64,000 nucleotides of DNA from Allocoprobacillus sp002160865 (GTDB taxonomy: Bacteria; Bacillota_I; Bacilli_A; Erysipelotrichales; Coprobacillaceae). The notes below the pieces were generated by a model that ran no database searches, was not told the DNA's origin, and saw only the letters and a list, made by a program, of their open reading frames with translations. The stretch is from contig NZ_AP031415.1 in the NCBI RefSeq assembly GCF_042850985.1, forward strand, positions 1,798,001-1,862,000, written 5' to 3'. Shown here in pieces: positions 1 to 8,124 of the stretch. The first letter of the stretch is position 1. Every line of letters begins with the position of its first letter. Position numbers and translations under genes: made by a program.

Positions 1-1223
1 TCTTCTGTCAAACATCCACCTGATGGTCCACCTGTCTGAACAGCTTTGAACTGTTTATGATTTGGACAACCGCCACCAATTTCATAAATGACTTCACGAA
101 GTGTTGTTCCCATCGGGACTTCAACAAGTCCTGTATTGGTAATTTTACCTCCTAAAGCAAAAACTTTCGTTCCCGGTGATGACTCAGTTCCAATAGAACG
201 GAACCAATTTGCTCCATTTAAAATAATTTGAGCCACATTCGCATAGGTTTCAACATTGTTAATAATCGTTGGTTTTCCCCATACCCCTTTATGGGCTGGA
301 AATGGTGGTTTTGAAACAGGCATTCCTCGTTCACCTTCAATAGATTGAATCAACGCTGTTTCCTCTCCACAGACAAAAGCACCAGCGCCTAAACGAATTT
401 CCAAATCAAAATCAAAACCAGAATCAAAAATATTTGTTCCTAATAATCGCAATTCTTTTGCTTGAGCAATCGCTGTTTTTAAACGTTCCACCGCAATAGG
501 ATATTCGGCACGAATATAAATATATCCATAGTGAGCCCCAATCGCATAACCAGCAATGACCATTGCTTCAATGACACTATGAGGATTTCCTTCGAGAATA
601 GAACGATCCATAAAGGCACCCGGATCCCCCTCATCAGCATTACAAATCACATATTTTTCATCACCCGGTTCATTATAGGCAAACTGCCATTTTAGTCCAG
701 TTGGAAAACCTCCTCCACCACGACCTCTTAAACCACTCTCTTTAATGATATCAATAACTTCTTGAGGGGTCATCTGTGATAGAACCTGACCTAAAGCAAA
801 ATACCCATCCTGTCCAATATATTCTTCAATGTTTTCAGGATCAATGATTCCACAGTTATGCAAAGCCACACGCTTTTGCTTTTGATAAAAACGTGTATGA
901 CTAATATCATGAATTTCCTTTGTTTCTTGATCAGATTCATTCAACATCAAACGTTCAACAGGACGTCCTTTATAAAGATGTTCCTGTACAATTTCTTTCA
1001 CATCTTCTTTTTTGACACCTTTGTAAATAATATTATCAGGATAAATAGAAATATTAGGTCCAGCCCCACATAACCCTAAACAACCTGTTCTTAAAACCTC
1101 AATTTCTTTATCAAGCCCCATCGACTTGATTTCTTTTTCAAATTCTTCTATTAATGCACCAGAATTTCCAATTGTACATCCTGTTCCAGCACAAACTAAG
1201 ACTTGTGTTCTCTTATATGGCAT
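1..1223 (-). CDS. NuoF-like NADH-binding subunit of an electron-bifurcating hydrogenase (HydB type), 3' end outside window
   Basis: Flavoprotein subunit that oxidises or reduces NAD(H) through FMN and passes electrons to the hydrogenase catalytic subunit. About 407 codons are visible; the C-terminus lies beyond the left edge. The start is the ATG after a strong AGGAGG site. An N-terminal thioredoxin-like 2Fe-2S domain carries Cys at about 11, 16, 48 and 52 (CAGTGC and CLGLCG). The FMN/NADH-binding core follows, with GRGGGGFPTG, CNADEGDPGAF and GAFVCGEETAL, then PTIINNVET. This matches NuoF/HydB proteins, which continue with an SLBB domain and a 4Fe-4S domain. It is the last gene seen of the minus-strand operon and follows the 2Fe-2S gene by 11 bases. 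Assignment to a bifurcating hydrogenase rather than complex I or formate dehydrogenase rests on the operon content; hydA itself is not seen. Confidence 0.93.
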   Translation of the reverse strand, partial: MPYKRTQVLVCAGTGCTIGNSGALIEEFEKEIKSMGLDKEIEVLRTGCLGLCGAGPNISIYPDNIIYKGVKKEDVKEIVQEHLYKGRPVERLMLNESDQETKEIHDISHTRFYQKQKRVALHNCGIIDPENIEEYIGQDGYFALGQVLSQMTPQEVIDIIKESGLRGRGGGGFPTGLKWQFAYNEPGDEKYVICNADEGDPGAFMDRSILEGNPHSVIEAMVIAGYAIGAHYGYIYIRAEYPIAVERLKTAIAQAKELRLLGTNIFDSGFDFDLEIRLGAGAFVCGEETALIQSIEGERGMPVSKPPFPAHKGVWGKPTIINNVETYANVAQIILNGANWFRSIGTESSPGTKVFALGGKITNTGLVEVPMGTTLREVIYEIGGGCPNHKQFKAVQTGGPSGGCLTE

Positions 1224-1234
1224 CTTTGCACCTC

Positions 1235-1603
1235 CTATTTTGAATAATGTCCGACAGTATATTCATCAATCACTTCACCATGTATCAAATGACGTAAAAC
1301 AATATCTTTTGCTTTCTTTTCATCAACTAATACATATGTGGTTTTTTGATTATCTTTATCAAAAATTTCTACAATGGGTTCTAAAGCACACATGCCAATA
1401 CATCCTGTTTGCATGACTGCAACAGGTAAATGAGCTTTAGCCACTTCTTCGACAAAGGTGTTCAATACAGGACGAGCTCCTGCTGCAATACCACAGGTTG
1501 CCATTCCTACCACAACACGATAATCCTGTCCATCTTGACCACGCATGGCCATTCTTTCTTTTGCCTGATACCTAATTTTCTTCAATTCATCCAATGACTT
1601 CAT
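1235..1603 (-). CDS. Thioredoxin-like [2Fe-2S] ferredoxin protein
   Basis: A 122-residue electron-transfer protein of the kind found next to HydB in Clostridial hydrogenase operons. An in-frame upstream start exists, but the ATG chosen here directly follows AAAGGAGG. Ferredoxin-like cysteines occur in ATCGIAAG and in QTGCIGMCALEP, giving the C-x-n-C and C-x3-C spacing of the thioredoxin-fold 2Fe-2S family. Its first four bases overlap the end of the upstream HATPase gene, so translation is probably coupled. It probably relays electrons between NADH-binding and catalytic subunits; that role is inferred from family and position. Confidence 0.85.
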   Translation of the reverse strand: MKSLDELKKIRYQAKERMAMRGQDGQDYRVVVGMATCGIAAGARPVLNTFVEEVAKAHLPVAVMQTGCIGMCALEPIVEIFDKDNQKTTYVLVDEKKAKDIVLRHLIHGEVIDEYTVGHYSK

Positions 1604-2133
1604 TGATGCATACCCTCCTTTATATAATCTTTTAACCATAGTATGATTTCCGGCTGATTGATTGGCACATCATCCAAAAGAGCTTTTATATCTTCTGTAT
1701 TCATATCAAATACCCAATCATCATTTTGATAATGAAAACAATAATTCACTTTTTCATCATATTGAATACAAGTGATCATAGTATCAACTAAATTTCCCAT
1801 TGGAGGTGTATCAATATGATTTTTTACATATTCACCTATGATTTTTGTTCCTTTTTGTAAACAAGAATCTATTTGAAAATAACCGCCCGTCGCTTCTACA
1901 CTTTCTTTAAACAAAGGAATACCTAAACCAATAGAACGTGTGGTTCGTGTCGTAAAAAAGGGATTCGTGACTTGTTGTAAAGTTTCTAAACTCATACCAC
2001 AACCATTATCACATATTTCAATATGAATCATATTATCCTTGATACTATCTTTAATCCATAAATGGATCTGTAAAGCTTGAGCACGTAAAGAATTTTGAAT
2101 CATATCCAAAATTGTCATTGCTATTTCCTGCAT
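1600..2133 (-). CDS. HATPase_c (GHKL) ATP-binding protein
   Basis: A 177-residue protein with the ATP-binding fold of histidine kinases and anti-sigma factors but no phosphoacceptor domain. The N box (DMIQNSLRAQA) is near the N-terminus, followed by DNGCGMS (G1) and GLGIPLFKESVEATGG (G2). The start chosen is the ATG that overlaps the stop codon of the PHP gene (TAATG), with GGAG nine bases upstream; an earlier in-frame ATG five codons upstream lacks a good ribosome site. It sits within the hydrogenase operon beside DRTGG and PHP genes. A role in sensing or regulating hydrogenase is plausible, but neither substrate nor partner is visible. Confidence 0.8.
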   Translation of the reverse strand: MQEIAMTILDMIQNSLRAQALQIHLWIKDSIKDNMIHIEICDNGCGMSLETLQQVTNPFFTTRTTRSIGLGIPLFKESVEATGGYFQIDSCLQKGTKIIGEYVKNHIDTPPMGNLVDTMITCIQYDEKVNYCFHYQNDDWVFDMNTEDIKALLDDVPINQPEIILWLKDYIKEGMHQ

Positions 2134-2837
2134 TATCTTTTTCTCCATATCTTTTCTAACTGTTGAAAATCAATCTGATAAAGTGGTTCTTGGATATCTT
2201 CTAATTGATGAGCATCACTATTGATCAAAACAAGATTATCCCTACAATGAGGACAAAGTTTCTTTAAATCAGCTAACTGTTTTAAACTGCTCACTTCAAT
2301 ACCATCATAATCCAAAGATTCTGGTATATCTTGATACAATTCATAAACACCATATTTTTTTTGGAAAACATGAGCTAAAACAGCTATTCCTTGAAACTGA
2401 TGAATCTTGGCAATGATTTGATTTAATGTTAAATCTAATGCATTTAAAAGAAGATAAACTTCTTCATCTATAATTTGATCATTTTCATCGAATATATATT
2501 GATTTCCATAGTAATCTTTTTGATTAATTGTTTTCATAAGATGCTGATCTATCCATTGTTGAATAGGCTGTAAATGTGTTCCTCTTTGAAAATAAGCCAA
2601 AACATGAATATTTTCACAACTTTGTAACTCTACTCCATATATAAAATCAATCTTTCCTTTTAAAATAGGGCTTTGAATGACTTTTTCTAAATGATGTTGT
2701 TGTTTTAAAGAATTATGATCAGTAATCGCAATCAAATCTAAACCTTTGATATAAGCCATATGAAAGATATTATAAATGGTCATGGTATCATCACTGCAAG
2801 GTGATAAAGCAGAATGAATGTGTAAATCATAATACAT
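2133..2837 (-). CDS. PHP-domain metal-dependent phosphoesterase
   Basis: A 234-residue PHP protein. The N-terminal DLHIHSALSPCSDD supplies the first metal-binding histidines, with further conserved motifs ITDHNS, a central LAHVF and a C-terminal NSDAHQL. These are the metal-ligand blocks of the family, which includes nucleoside and oligonucleotide phosphatases related to TrpH/YciV. The gene lies between DRTGG and HATPase genes and overlaps the latter by one base. Similar genes recur in Clostridial hydrogenase operons, but the substrate is unknown. It is not HisJ: it is outside the his operon and in a different context. Confidence 0.85.
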   Translation of the reverse strand: MYYDLHIHSALSPCSDDTMTIYNIFHMAYIKGLDLIAITDHNSLKQQHHLEKVIQSPILKGKIDFIYGVELQSCENIHVLAYFQRGTHLQPIQQWIDQHLMKTINQKDYYGNQYIFDENDQIIDEEVYLLLNALDLTLNQIIAKIHQFQGIAVLAHVFQKKYGVYELYQDIPESLDYDGIEVSSLKQLADLKKLCPHCRDNLVLINSDAHQLEDIQEPLYQIDFQQLEKIWRKR

Positions 2838-2838
2838 A

Positions 2839-3165
2839 TTATAAACCTAACGTTATCAAATCTTTGACAAGTGCAAAAGCATCTTTAGGGCTGACCAGCA
2901 AAGGAATCTGCAACTCTGTTGCCTTTTGAATCGTTTCCTCATCAGGATACGATCCCTGTACAAAGACAATCCCTGCAAAATCAAGCAACTGTGCAACGGC
3001 CACCACATTTAAATGTTTTTGAACTGTCAACCATAACGTTCCTTCTTTTCCATGTGCCATCACAACACTCAATAAGTCACCTATATAAACATCTTTGATT
3101 TCCTGCTTACAACTGACATCATTGATGAGTTCCAAAGGTAACTGTAATATTTGTTTGACCTGCAT
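2839..3165 (-). CDS. DRTGG-like domain protein (copy 2)
   Basis: A 108-residue single-domain protein resembling the DRTGG domain, which is also found in phosphotransacetylase and CBS-domain proteins. The start is the ATG after GAAGGTGAGAAT; longer in-frame versions have no ribosome site. It has the alternating beta-alpha pattern, including VYIGDLLSVVMAH and a hydrophobic LDFAGIVFVQG stretch. A second, distant copy lies upstream in the same operon, separated by the HATPase and hydrogenase-domain genes. A ligand-sensing role is inferred; no catalytic residues are recognised. Confidence 0.72.
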   Translation of the reverse strand: MQVKQILQLPLELINDVSCKQEIKDVYIGDLLSVVMAHGKEGTLWLTVQKHLNVVAVAQLLDFAGIVFVQGSYPDEETIQKATELQIPLLVSPKDAFALVKDLITLGL

Positions 3166-3169
3166 ATTC

Positions 3170-4330
3170 TCACCTTCTTTTGATTCGACAAAGTGAATCA
3201 TCTACTTCACCACTCGCTATTTTCATAGCCAGACCACGACAATTGGCAAAACCACAACTTCCACAATCATATTGAGGTAAAGTATCCAAAATCGCATTCA
3301 CTTTTTGAAACCATTTCATACGCTCTTGAATGGATTGTTTTTGAACATTGATCTGACGTTTTTTAAGATATTCATCTTCACTTAATATCAGATGATTGTC
3401 TAAACAATCATTCAACATACTTTCAATATGAAAACGTCCTTCAAAGGGATTATTCCATAAATAATAACCACCAATACATCCCTGATAACAATGATACAAA
3501 GCAATCAAACGAATATCCTTTAAACGATCAAATTCAATCAAATCTAAAACCATGCGAATTTGTGGTAAACCTTCCACACTCATCACTTGTAAATGATCTT
3601 TACCAAATAAATCACTGACAATACTTTTCACACCATCACGGTATATATCAATATCATCTTTTTGTTGGCTTTTTCGTTTATTAAAATGTGGAAACATACG
3701 TGAAATACTTAAAGCATAATCAATCTGTGAATTGTCTTTACCTAAAGGTTCTTTCGCTAAAGTGAGTTTTCCAACACATTCACAGAGTGAAAAAATACCA
3801 ATATCTTTACCTTGATATTTCTTTCTTAAACGTCTGGCTGCAATTTCTACAGGATAATCATAAGGTAATAGATGATCTATTAATGTAGGATATTCCTGTT
3901 TAATCAAACGATTAATACTTGGACAAAAAGATGTCAACATCACACGATCTGATTGAAAACTGGTTTCAATAGCCTGTTGGTAAAGATATCCTTCAATATC
4001 ACTATATTGCACAACCTCATCAAAATGAAAAGCTTTAATAGCATGAATAAAAGCTTTTAATTCATCAAAACTTTTAAAATCAGATAATAAAGATGTTGGA
4101 ATCAAAGCAATATTATATTCATGTTTTTCAAAGGCTTTTGTAAGATTCACTTCTTTAATTTTTAATTGTTTATAATCACAGGATTGCACACAGACATGGC
4201 AATTGATACAGCTTGAATCATCGATCATCACTTGACCATGCATAATAGAAATCGCTTCTGTAGGACAAGATTTGACACACTTAATACAGTTTTTGCAGTG
4301 ATCCCCTAAAAAATGAATAACTGGTTTCAT
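3170..4330 (-). CDS. [FeFe]-hydrogenase-domain iron-sulfur protein, probably sensory or non-classical
   Basis: A 386-residue protein with two N-terminal 4Fe-4S clusters (Cys 12/15/18/22 and 41/44/47/51), a hydrogenase large-subunit-like core, and a C-terminal 4Fe-4S motif CGSCGFANC near residue 355. The core keeps likely H-cluster ligands: TSFCPS near 135, SLCEC near 185 and HCYQGC near 280, corresponding to the L1, L2 and L3 motifs. The proton-transfer Cys that normally precedes the L1 ligand is Phe, and the flanking residues differ from catalytic enzymes. Established catalytic HydA proteins are longer. I infer a sensory or maturation-related paralogue. It overlaps the upstream anti-sigma-like gene by four bases (ATGA). 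Confidence 0.78.
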   Translation of the reverse strand: MKPVIHFLGDHCKNCIKCVKSCPTEAISIMHGQVMIDDSSCINCHVCVQSCDYKQLKIKEVNLTKAFEKHEYNIALIPTSLLSDFKSFDELKAFIHAIKAFHFDEVVQYSDIEGYLYQQAIETSFQSDRVMLTSFCPSINRLIKQEYPTLIDHLLPYDYPVEIAARRLRKKYQGKDIGIFSLCECVGKLTLAKEPLGKDNSQIDYALSISRMFPHFNKRKSQQKDDIDIYRDGVKSIVSDLFGKDHLQVMSVEGLPQIRMVLDLIEFDRLKDIRLIALYHCYQGCIGGYYLWNNPFEGRFHIESMLNDCLDNHLILSEDEYLKKRQINVQKQSIQERMKWFQKVNAILDTLPQYDCGSCGFANCRGLAMKIASGEVDDSLCRIKRR

Positions 4331-4734
4331 TGAAATGTCATTTGAATATGTGTTCCCTCTGGCGAAGATGTAATCTGAAATGAAGACGCAACACTTTTCA
4401 TATTAGACAATCCCATTCCAGCTCCAAAACCTAAAGAACGTGCTTTTGTAGAGGCAGTCGAATAACCCGGTGTTTGTGCTAATTCCAGATCTTCTATACC
4501 CGGTCCAACATCGTCAAAAGATAATGTGATAACACCATCATCATCCATTTCAAAAGTCACAGTTCCACCATTGGAATGAATCACAATATTTATTTCAGCT
4601 TCATAACATGCTATCGCTACAGCCTTAAGAACACGACGATCAATGCCAATTGTTTTTAAAGTTCTTTTAATATCTGTAGAGGCTTTCCCTGCATCCTCAT
4701 AATTTTCTTTTTCTACTTGATAAACATATTTCAT
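4327..4734 (-). CDS. RsbW/SpoIIAB-like ATP-binding (anti-sigma type) protein
   Basis: A 135-residue GHKL protein of the serine-kinase anti-sigma size. It has an N-box region (CYEAEINIVIHSNGG), a G1 motif FDDVGPGIED and a G2 motif GFGAGMGLSNM. The length and lack of other domains match RsbW-like regulators, but no anti-anti-sigma or sigma gene is adjacent. Instead it is coupled by overlap to a DRTGG gene upstream and to the hydrogenase-domain gene downstream. Control of a hydrogenase sensor by phosphorylation is a reasonable guess from context only. Confidence 0.82.
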   Translation of the reverse strand: MKYVYQVEKENYEDAGKASTDIKRTLKTIGIDRRVLKAVAIACYEAEINIVIHSNGGTVTFEMDDDGVITLSFDDVGPGIEDLELAQTPGYSTASTKARSLGFGAGMGLSNMKSVASSFQITSSPEGTHIQMTFQ

Positions 4735-5084
4735 TATCTCATTCCTTTTCCATATAAAAGCCCACAGGCTTCAAACATCGTTTGATCAGTTTGAAAAAGA
4801 TTAATGTGTAAATCTTTCGCTGTTTCTATCATCTGTTGATCCAATGGTTTTCCTCTCACCAAAATCACTGTATCTAAATCCAAAACCTCTGCTGTACGTA
4901 AAGATTGTACATTGGCTAATCCTGTTAAAAATAAAACATCTTCTGTTTCATCCTTCAACAAAGCTAAAGCATCCGACATTAAATCAGTCGCAAAACCTTT
5001 ATCATAATTTTTTTGATAAATATTATCTTGTGCAATATAGATTTCTCTTGCTTTTAAAAGAGCCACGATATCTTGAACTAACAT
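4734..5084 (-). CDS. DRTGG-like domain protein (copy 1)
   Basis: A 116-residue protein with the same general fold as the second DRTGG-like gene downstream, with LFLTGLANVQSLRTAEVLDL in place of the signature stretch and a hydrophobic VILVRG strand. It overlaps the end of the NuoE-like gene by seven bases and the next gene by one, so it is translated as part of the operon. Two non-identical copies flanking the same kinase and hydrogenase-domain pair suggest paired sensor subunits. Function is not established. Confidence 0.7.
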   Translation of the reverse strand: MLVQDIVALLKAREIYIAQDNIYQKNYDKGFATDLMSDALALLKDETEDVLFLTGLANVQSLRTAEVLDLDTVILVRGKPLDQQMIETAKDLHINLFQTDQTMFEACGLLYGKGMR

Positions 5085-5569
5085 GGTTCTTCTTCCTTCA
5101 AATAATCAAGAATCAGCATTTTCAGATCTTCCAGTTGTTTCTGACATCCAAAAACTGTCCCATCCACACTGACAACTGGAGCCAATCCACAAGCTCCCAC
5201 ACAACGTGTGGCATCAATTGAAAACAATCCATTTTCACTGGTAGAATTCACTTCACACTCCGTCATTTCACAAAGCAAATCTAAAATCGTCTGTGCTCCA
5301 TTGACATAACAGGCTGTTCCAAGACAAACTGAAATGACATGCTTTCCCTTTGGCTCGGTTGTAAACTGTGAATAAAAAGTCACAACACCATAAACCTTAG
5401 AAACAGGAACATTCAAAGCATCAGCTATTTTTACCATTGCCTCAAAAGGGATATAGCCAAGCTCATCTTGAATATCATGAAGCATTAATTTCATAGGTCC
5501 TTTTTGATCCTTATGCTGATCAACAATCGCATCAATCTTATCTAAATACTCTTGTTTCAAACCTCCCAT
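5078..5569 (-). CDS. NuoE-like [2Fe-2S] subunit of NADH-linked hydrogenase (HydC type)
   Basis: A 163-residue thioredoxin-like ferredoxin subunit. The first in-frame ATG is too close to the ribosome site; the ATG two codons later lies seven bases after AAAGGAG and is chosen. An N-terminal helical part is followed by VCLGTACYVNG and ATRCVGACGLAP, which supply the four 2Fe-2S cysteines. The sequence YIPFEAMVKIADALNV and VTFYSQF are typical of NuoE. It is the first gene of the operon, and the matching NuoF-like subunit is the last gene in view, so the regulatory genes are inserted between two partner subunits. Confidence 0.93.
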   Translation of the reverse strand: MGGLKQEYLDKIDAIVDQHKDQKGPMKLMLHDIQDELGYIPFEAMVKIADALNVPVSKVYGVVTFYSQFTTEPKGKHVISVCLGTACYVNGAQTILDLLCEMTECEVNSTSENGLFSIDATRCVGACGLAPVVSVDGTVFGCQKQLEDLKMLILDYLKEEEPC

Positions 5570-5598
5570 AAACATACTCCTTTCCTATTTATAAATTC

Positions 5599-5627
5599 AT
5601 TATATCATAGTTTGTAAACGCTTTAAA
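5599..5627 (-). promoter_or_regulatory. Promoter of the hydrogenase operon
   Basis: On the minus strand TTTAAA (5627-5622) and TATAAT (5604-5599) are separated by 17 bases and lie about 30 bases upstream of the NuoE-like start. This is a SigA-type promoter by inspection. It overlaps a cre-like site. Confidence 0.6.
5613..5626 (-). promoter_or_regulatory. Candidate CcpA binding site (cre)
   Basis: The minus-strand sequence TTAAAGCGTTTACA matches the cre consensus TGWAANCGNTNWCA at all but one position (second base). It overlaps the -35 hexamer of the hydrogenase-operon promoter, a position where CcpA binding would repress. This is a consensus match only. Confidence 0.5.
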
Positions 5628-5676
5628 TTTATTTTCAGTAAACAAAAAGACTTTTAATATATCCTTATCAATATAT

Positions 5677-5706
5677 AAAAAAAGAGAAATCTCATTCTTG
5701 ATTTCC
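5677..5706 (-). terminator. Rho-independent terminator, minus strand
   Basis: A GAAATC/GATTTC stem (5686-5691 with 5700-5705) is followed on the minus strand by seven T residues. It lies just after the 46-codon reading frame of the remnant region and separates it from the hydrogenase promoter. Confidence 0.5.
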
Positions 5707-5832
5707 CTTACAAAGATTTAACTTTTTTTCATCTTCTATTTCTTTAGCTAAATACAAATCACTTCGACAATGCATATCAGAAATTCCATTTCTCATCAAT
5801 TGATAGATTTGTGATATATAAAAGATATTCAT
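5692..5832 (-). CDS. Small unknown reading frame, possible partner or remnant of a DUF3791/DUF3990 module
   Basis: A 46-residue frame beginning MNIFYISQIYQLMRNGISD and ending in a terminator hairpin. No clear ribosome-binding site precedes it. It follows a DUF3990 C-terminal fragment, and small genes of similar length accompany DUF3990 genes in Firmicutes; the family match is from memory and weak. It may be an intact small gene or part of the decayed module. Confidence 0.35.
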   Translation of the reverse strand: MNIFYISQIYQLMRNGISDMHCRSDLYLAKEIEDEKKLNLCKGNQE

Positions 5833-5860
5833 TGCTTTTTTATATCCCAATGATTTCTAT

Positions 5861-5947
5861 TCATAAGCAATAAGATAATTCTTGCATATTAGGTCTTTTA
5901 TATTTCAATCTTTTTAAAGCAACAGATTTATCAATCAGTCCTTTCAT
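5861..5947 (-). pseudogene. C-terminal remnant of a DUF3990-type gene
   Basis: A 28-codon frame with GLIDKSVALKRLKYKRPNMQ, which resembles the conserved C-terminal end of DUF3990 proteins (LIDK.EA..RLRYEKPN.Q). The rest of the gene is absent: upstream lies only the end of the his operon. DUF3990 proteins occur in toxin-like gene sets. The match is by recognition, not by search. Confidence 0.5.
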
Positions 5948-6008
5948 TGTATATAGTATCACATTTTTATTGTGTTTTATCTATATAGGCAAGTTTTAAA
6001 TGAATGAA

Positions 6009-6653
6009 TCAATAATCTCCTCTTTGATGAAATTCTTTTTTATTTCCACTGATTTGATGTCTTTCCTGAAGTTTCTTTTCGATATCCTCAACCTGAATAC
6101 CTTGTTGATACATCAAAACAAGCACATGATAAAATAAATCACTGATTTCTCCAATTAATTCCTCTTTATTATTGTTTTTTGCAGCAATAATGGTTTCACT
6201 CGCTTCTTCTCCAACCTTTTTACAAATCTTATCAACACCTTGATCCAATAGATAATTTGTATAAGATTTTTCAACAGGGTGAATATGACGATCAGCAATC
6301 ACATCATAAACTTCATGAAAGATTGTTTTTTCAAAAACATAAGGGATTATCTCTTGAAAGAAACATGAATAGGAACCAGTATGACAAGCTGCTCCTACTT
6401 GATCAACAATAATCAGTAAAGTATCATCATCACAATCCAGATACATACCTTGAATATATTGGAAATGTCCTGATGTTTCACCCTTATGCCACAGTTCCTG
6501 ACGTGAGCGTGAATAAAAATAAGTTTCACCTGTTTCTAACATTTTATCATATGCTTCTTCATTAACATAAGCCAACATTAAAACGGACTTTGTTTTTGCA
6601 TCTTGTACAATGGCTGGTACTAAGCCATTCCCTTTTTCAAAATCTGGTTTCAT
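6009..6653 (-). CDS. hisIE: Bifunctional phosphoribosyl-AMP cyclohydrolase / phosphoribosyl-ATP pyrophosphatase
   Basis: Catalyses the second and third steps of histidine biosynthesis: pyrophosphate removal from PR-ATP and ring opening of PR-AMP. The 214-residue product has an N-terminal HisI domain (about 1-110) with [15 protein letters not shown] and metal-binding cysteines in DCDDD and [12 protein letters not shown]. The C-terminal HisE domain has [15 protein letters not shown] and GEISDLFYH. The start is the ATG after AAGGAGG, overlapping the hisF stop as ATGA. It is the last gene of the his operon. Confidence 0.97.
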   Translation of the reverse strand: MKPDFEKGNGLVPAIVQDAKTKSVLMLAYVNEEAYDKMLETGETYFYSRSRQELWHKGETSGHFQYIQGMYLDCDDDTLLIIVDQVGAACHTGSYSCFFQEIIPYVFEKTIFHEVYDVIADRHIHPVEKSYTNYLLDQGVDKICKKVGEEASETIIAAKNNNKEELIGEISDLFYHVLVLMYQQGIQVEDIEKKLQERHQISGNKKEFHQRGDY

Positions 6654-7417
6654 AATTCCCTCCTTACGGGGATATGATGTTTGGCACACAATGCCTTAAC
6701 ATCTTCAATGGTTGCTTCCTGATAATGAAACAAAGAAGCCGCCAAAGCCCCATCACAATTTGTTTTTTCAAATACTTCTACAATATCTTCCTGCCCTCCA
6801 CAGCCACCACTGGCAATCACAGGAATCGACACAACACGCATCAGTGCATTCAACATATCAATATCAAAACCATCTCTTGTTCCATCACGATCCATTGATG
6901 TTAATAAGATTTCACCAGCTCCTAAATCTTCACATTGTTTGGCCCATGTTAATAAATCTAAGCCTGTATTTTTTCTACCACCGGCTATATAGACATCATA
7001 ACCCGATTGATCTTCTCGCTTTTTCGCATCAATAGCCACAACAACACATTGCACACCAAATTCATCGGATGCCTGTTTGATAAGTTGAGGATTTAAGATA
7101 GCTGCCGAATTAATAGATACTTTATCTGCTCCACTGGATAAAATCATACGAAAGTCATCCAATGTACGAATACCACCCCCAACAGTTAAAGGAATGGATA
7201 ATTCACAGGCAGCTCTTTGAATGACATCTTTAAGAATATCTCGATTTTCATAAGTCGCTGTAATATCAAGAAAAACAACTTCATCTGCACATTGTTCATC
7301 ATAGCGTTTGGCAATCTCTACTGGATCACCAATATCTTTTAAGCCAACAAAATTGACACCTTTTACAACTTTTCCATCTTTAATATCTAAACAGGGGATG
7401 ATTCTTTTGGCAAGCAT
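6650..7417 (-). CDS. hisF: Imidazole glycerol phosphate synthase cyclase subunit
   Basis: Forms IGP and AICAR from PRFAR and ammonia supplied by HisH. The 255-residue (beta-alpha)8 barrel starts with [15 protein letters not shown], where the catalytic Asp lies, and contains [27 protein letters not shown] (second catalytic Asp) and [10 protein letters not shown] phosphate-binding loops. It overlaps the end of hisA by 31 bases and hisIE by four, so the genes are tightly coupled. Confidence 0.98.
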   Translation of the reverse strand: MLAKRIIPCLDIKDGKVVKGVNFVGLKDIGDPVEIAKRYDEQCADEVVFLDITATYENRDILKDVIQRAACELSIPLTVGGGIRTLDDFRMILSSGADKVSINSAAILNPQLIKQASDEFGVQCVVVAIDAKKREDQSGYDVYIAGGRKNTGLDLLTWAKQCEDLGAGEILLTSMDRDGTRDGFDIDMLNALMRVVSIPVIASGGCGGQEDIVEVFEKTNCDGALAASLFHYQEATIEDVKALCAKHHIPVRREL

Positions 7418-8124
7418 TCTATCACCTCTTTTAAATCAATTTTTCCTTCATAATAAGCCTTACCTACAATGCAGCCTTCATAACCTTGACGATAAGCTTC
7501 TAAAACATCATTTCTATCTTTGACACCACCTGATACAATACAGCGTAAAGATGTTGTATCTTTGATTTGTTGATAAATATCAAATGAAGGCCCTTGTAAA
7601 GTTCCATCTTTCGATATATCTGTACAAATAACGTATTGAACACCCATCTTCTCTAATGTTTTTAAAAAATCTAAATAATGAACTTGTGTTTGTACTAACC
7701 ATCCTGAAGTCGAAACATACCCATCTTTGATATCTACCCCTACAACAATCTTTTGTGCCCCATATTGTTTTAACATTGCTTTTAGAAAATCTGGATTCTG
7801 AATAGCTGCAGTCCCAAGAATAACACGATTGATACCAATTTCATCTAAATATAAAGAAACCGTTCTGGCATCACGTATACCTCCACCCACTTCAATAGGG
7901 ATAGAGATCGTATTACGTATTTTTTTAATAGTTTCTATATTGGTTGTCATGCCATCTTTAGCCCCGTCCAAATCCACAACATGAAGATACATTGCTCCCA
8001 TGTTTTCAAAGGCTTGAGCCAGCATTTCTGGTGATGAAGAATAGACTGTTTTTTGTTGATAATCGCCCTTATATAAACGAACAGCTTCCCCATTTTTTAA
8101 ATCAATTGCTGGAATGATTATCAT
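7387..8124 (-). CDS. hisA: ProFAR isomerase
   Basis: Isomerises ProFAR to PRFAR. The 245-residue barrel is the usual length for HisA. It begins MIIIPAIDLKNGEAVRLYKGDY with the catalytic Asp, and contains VGGGIRD, LGTAAI, and TDISKDGTLQGP with the second Asp. It overlaps hisH by four bases. Differences from hisF (HisA-type DLKNGEAVRL, no HisF N-terminal loop) settle which paralogue this is. Confidence 0.97.
   Translation of the reverse strand: MIIIPAIDLKNGEAVRLYKGDYQQKTVYSSSPEMLAQAFENMGAMYLHVVDLDGAKDGMTTNIETIKKIRNTISIPIEVGGGIRDARTVSLYLDEIGINRVILGTAAIQNPDFLKAMLKQYGAQKIVVGVDIKDGYVSTSGWLVQTQVHYLDFLKTLEKMGVQYVICTDISKDGTLQGPSFDIYQQIKDTTSLRCIVSGGVKDRNDVLEAYRQGYEGCIVGKAYYEGKIDLKEVIECLPKESSPV

Noticed and set aside
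6712..7035. His-rich plus-strand reading frame inside hisF/hisA region
   Set aside because: Antisense to the well-conserved hisF gene; no ribosome site and composition explained by the opposite-strand codons.
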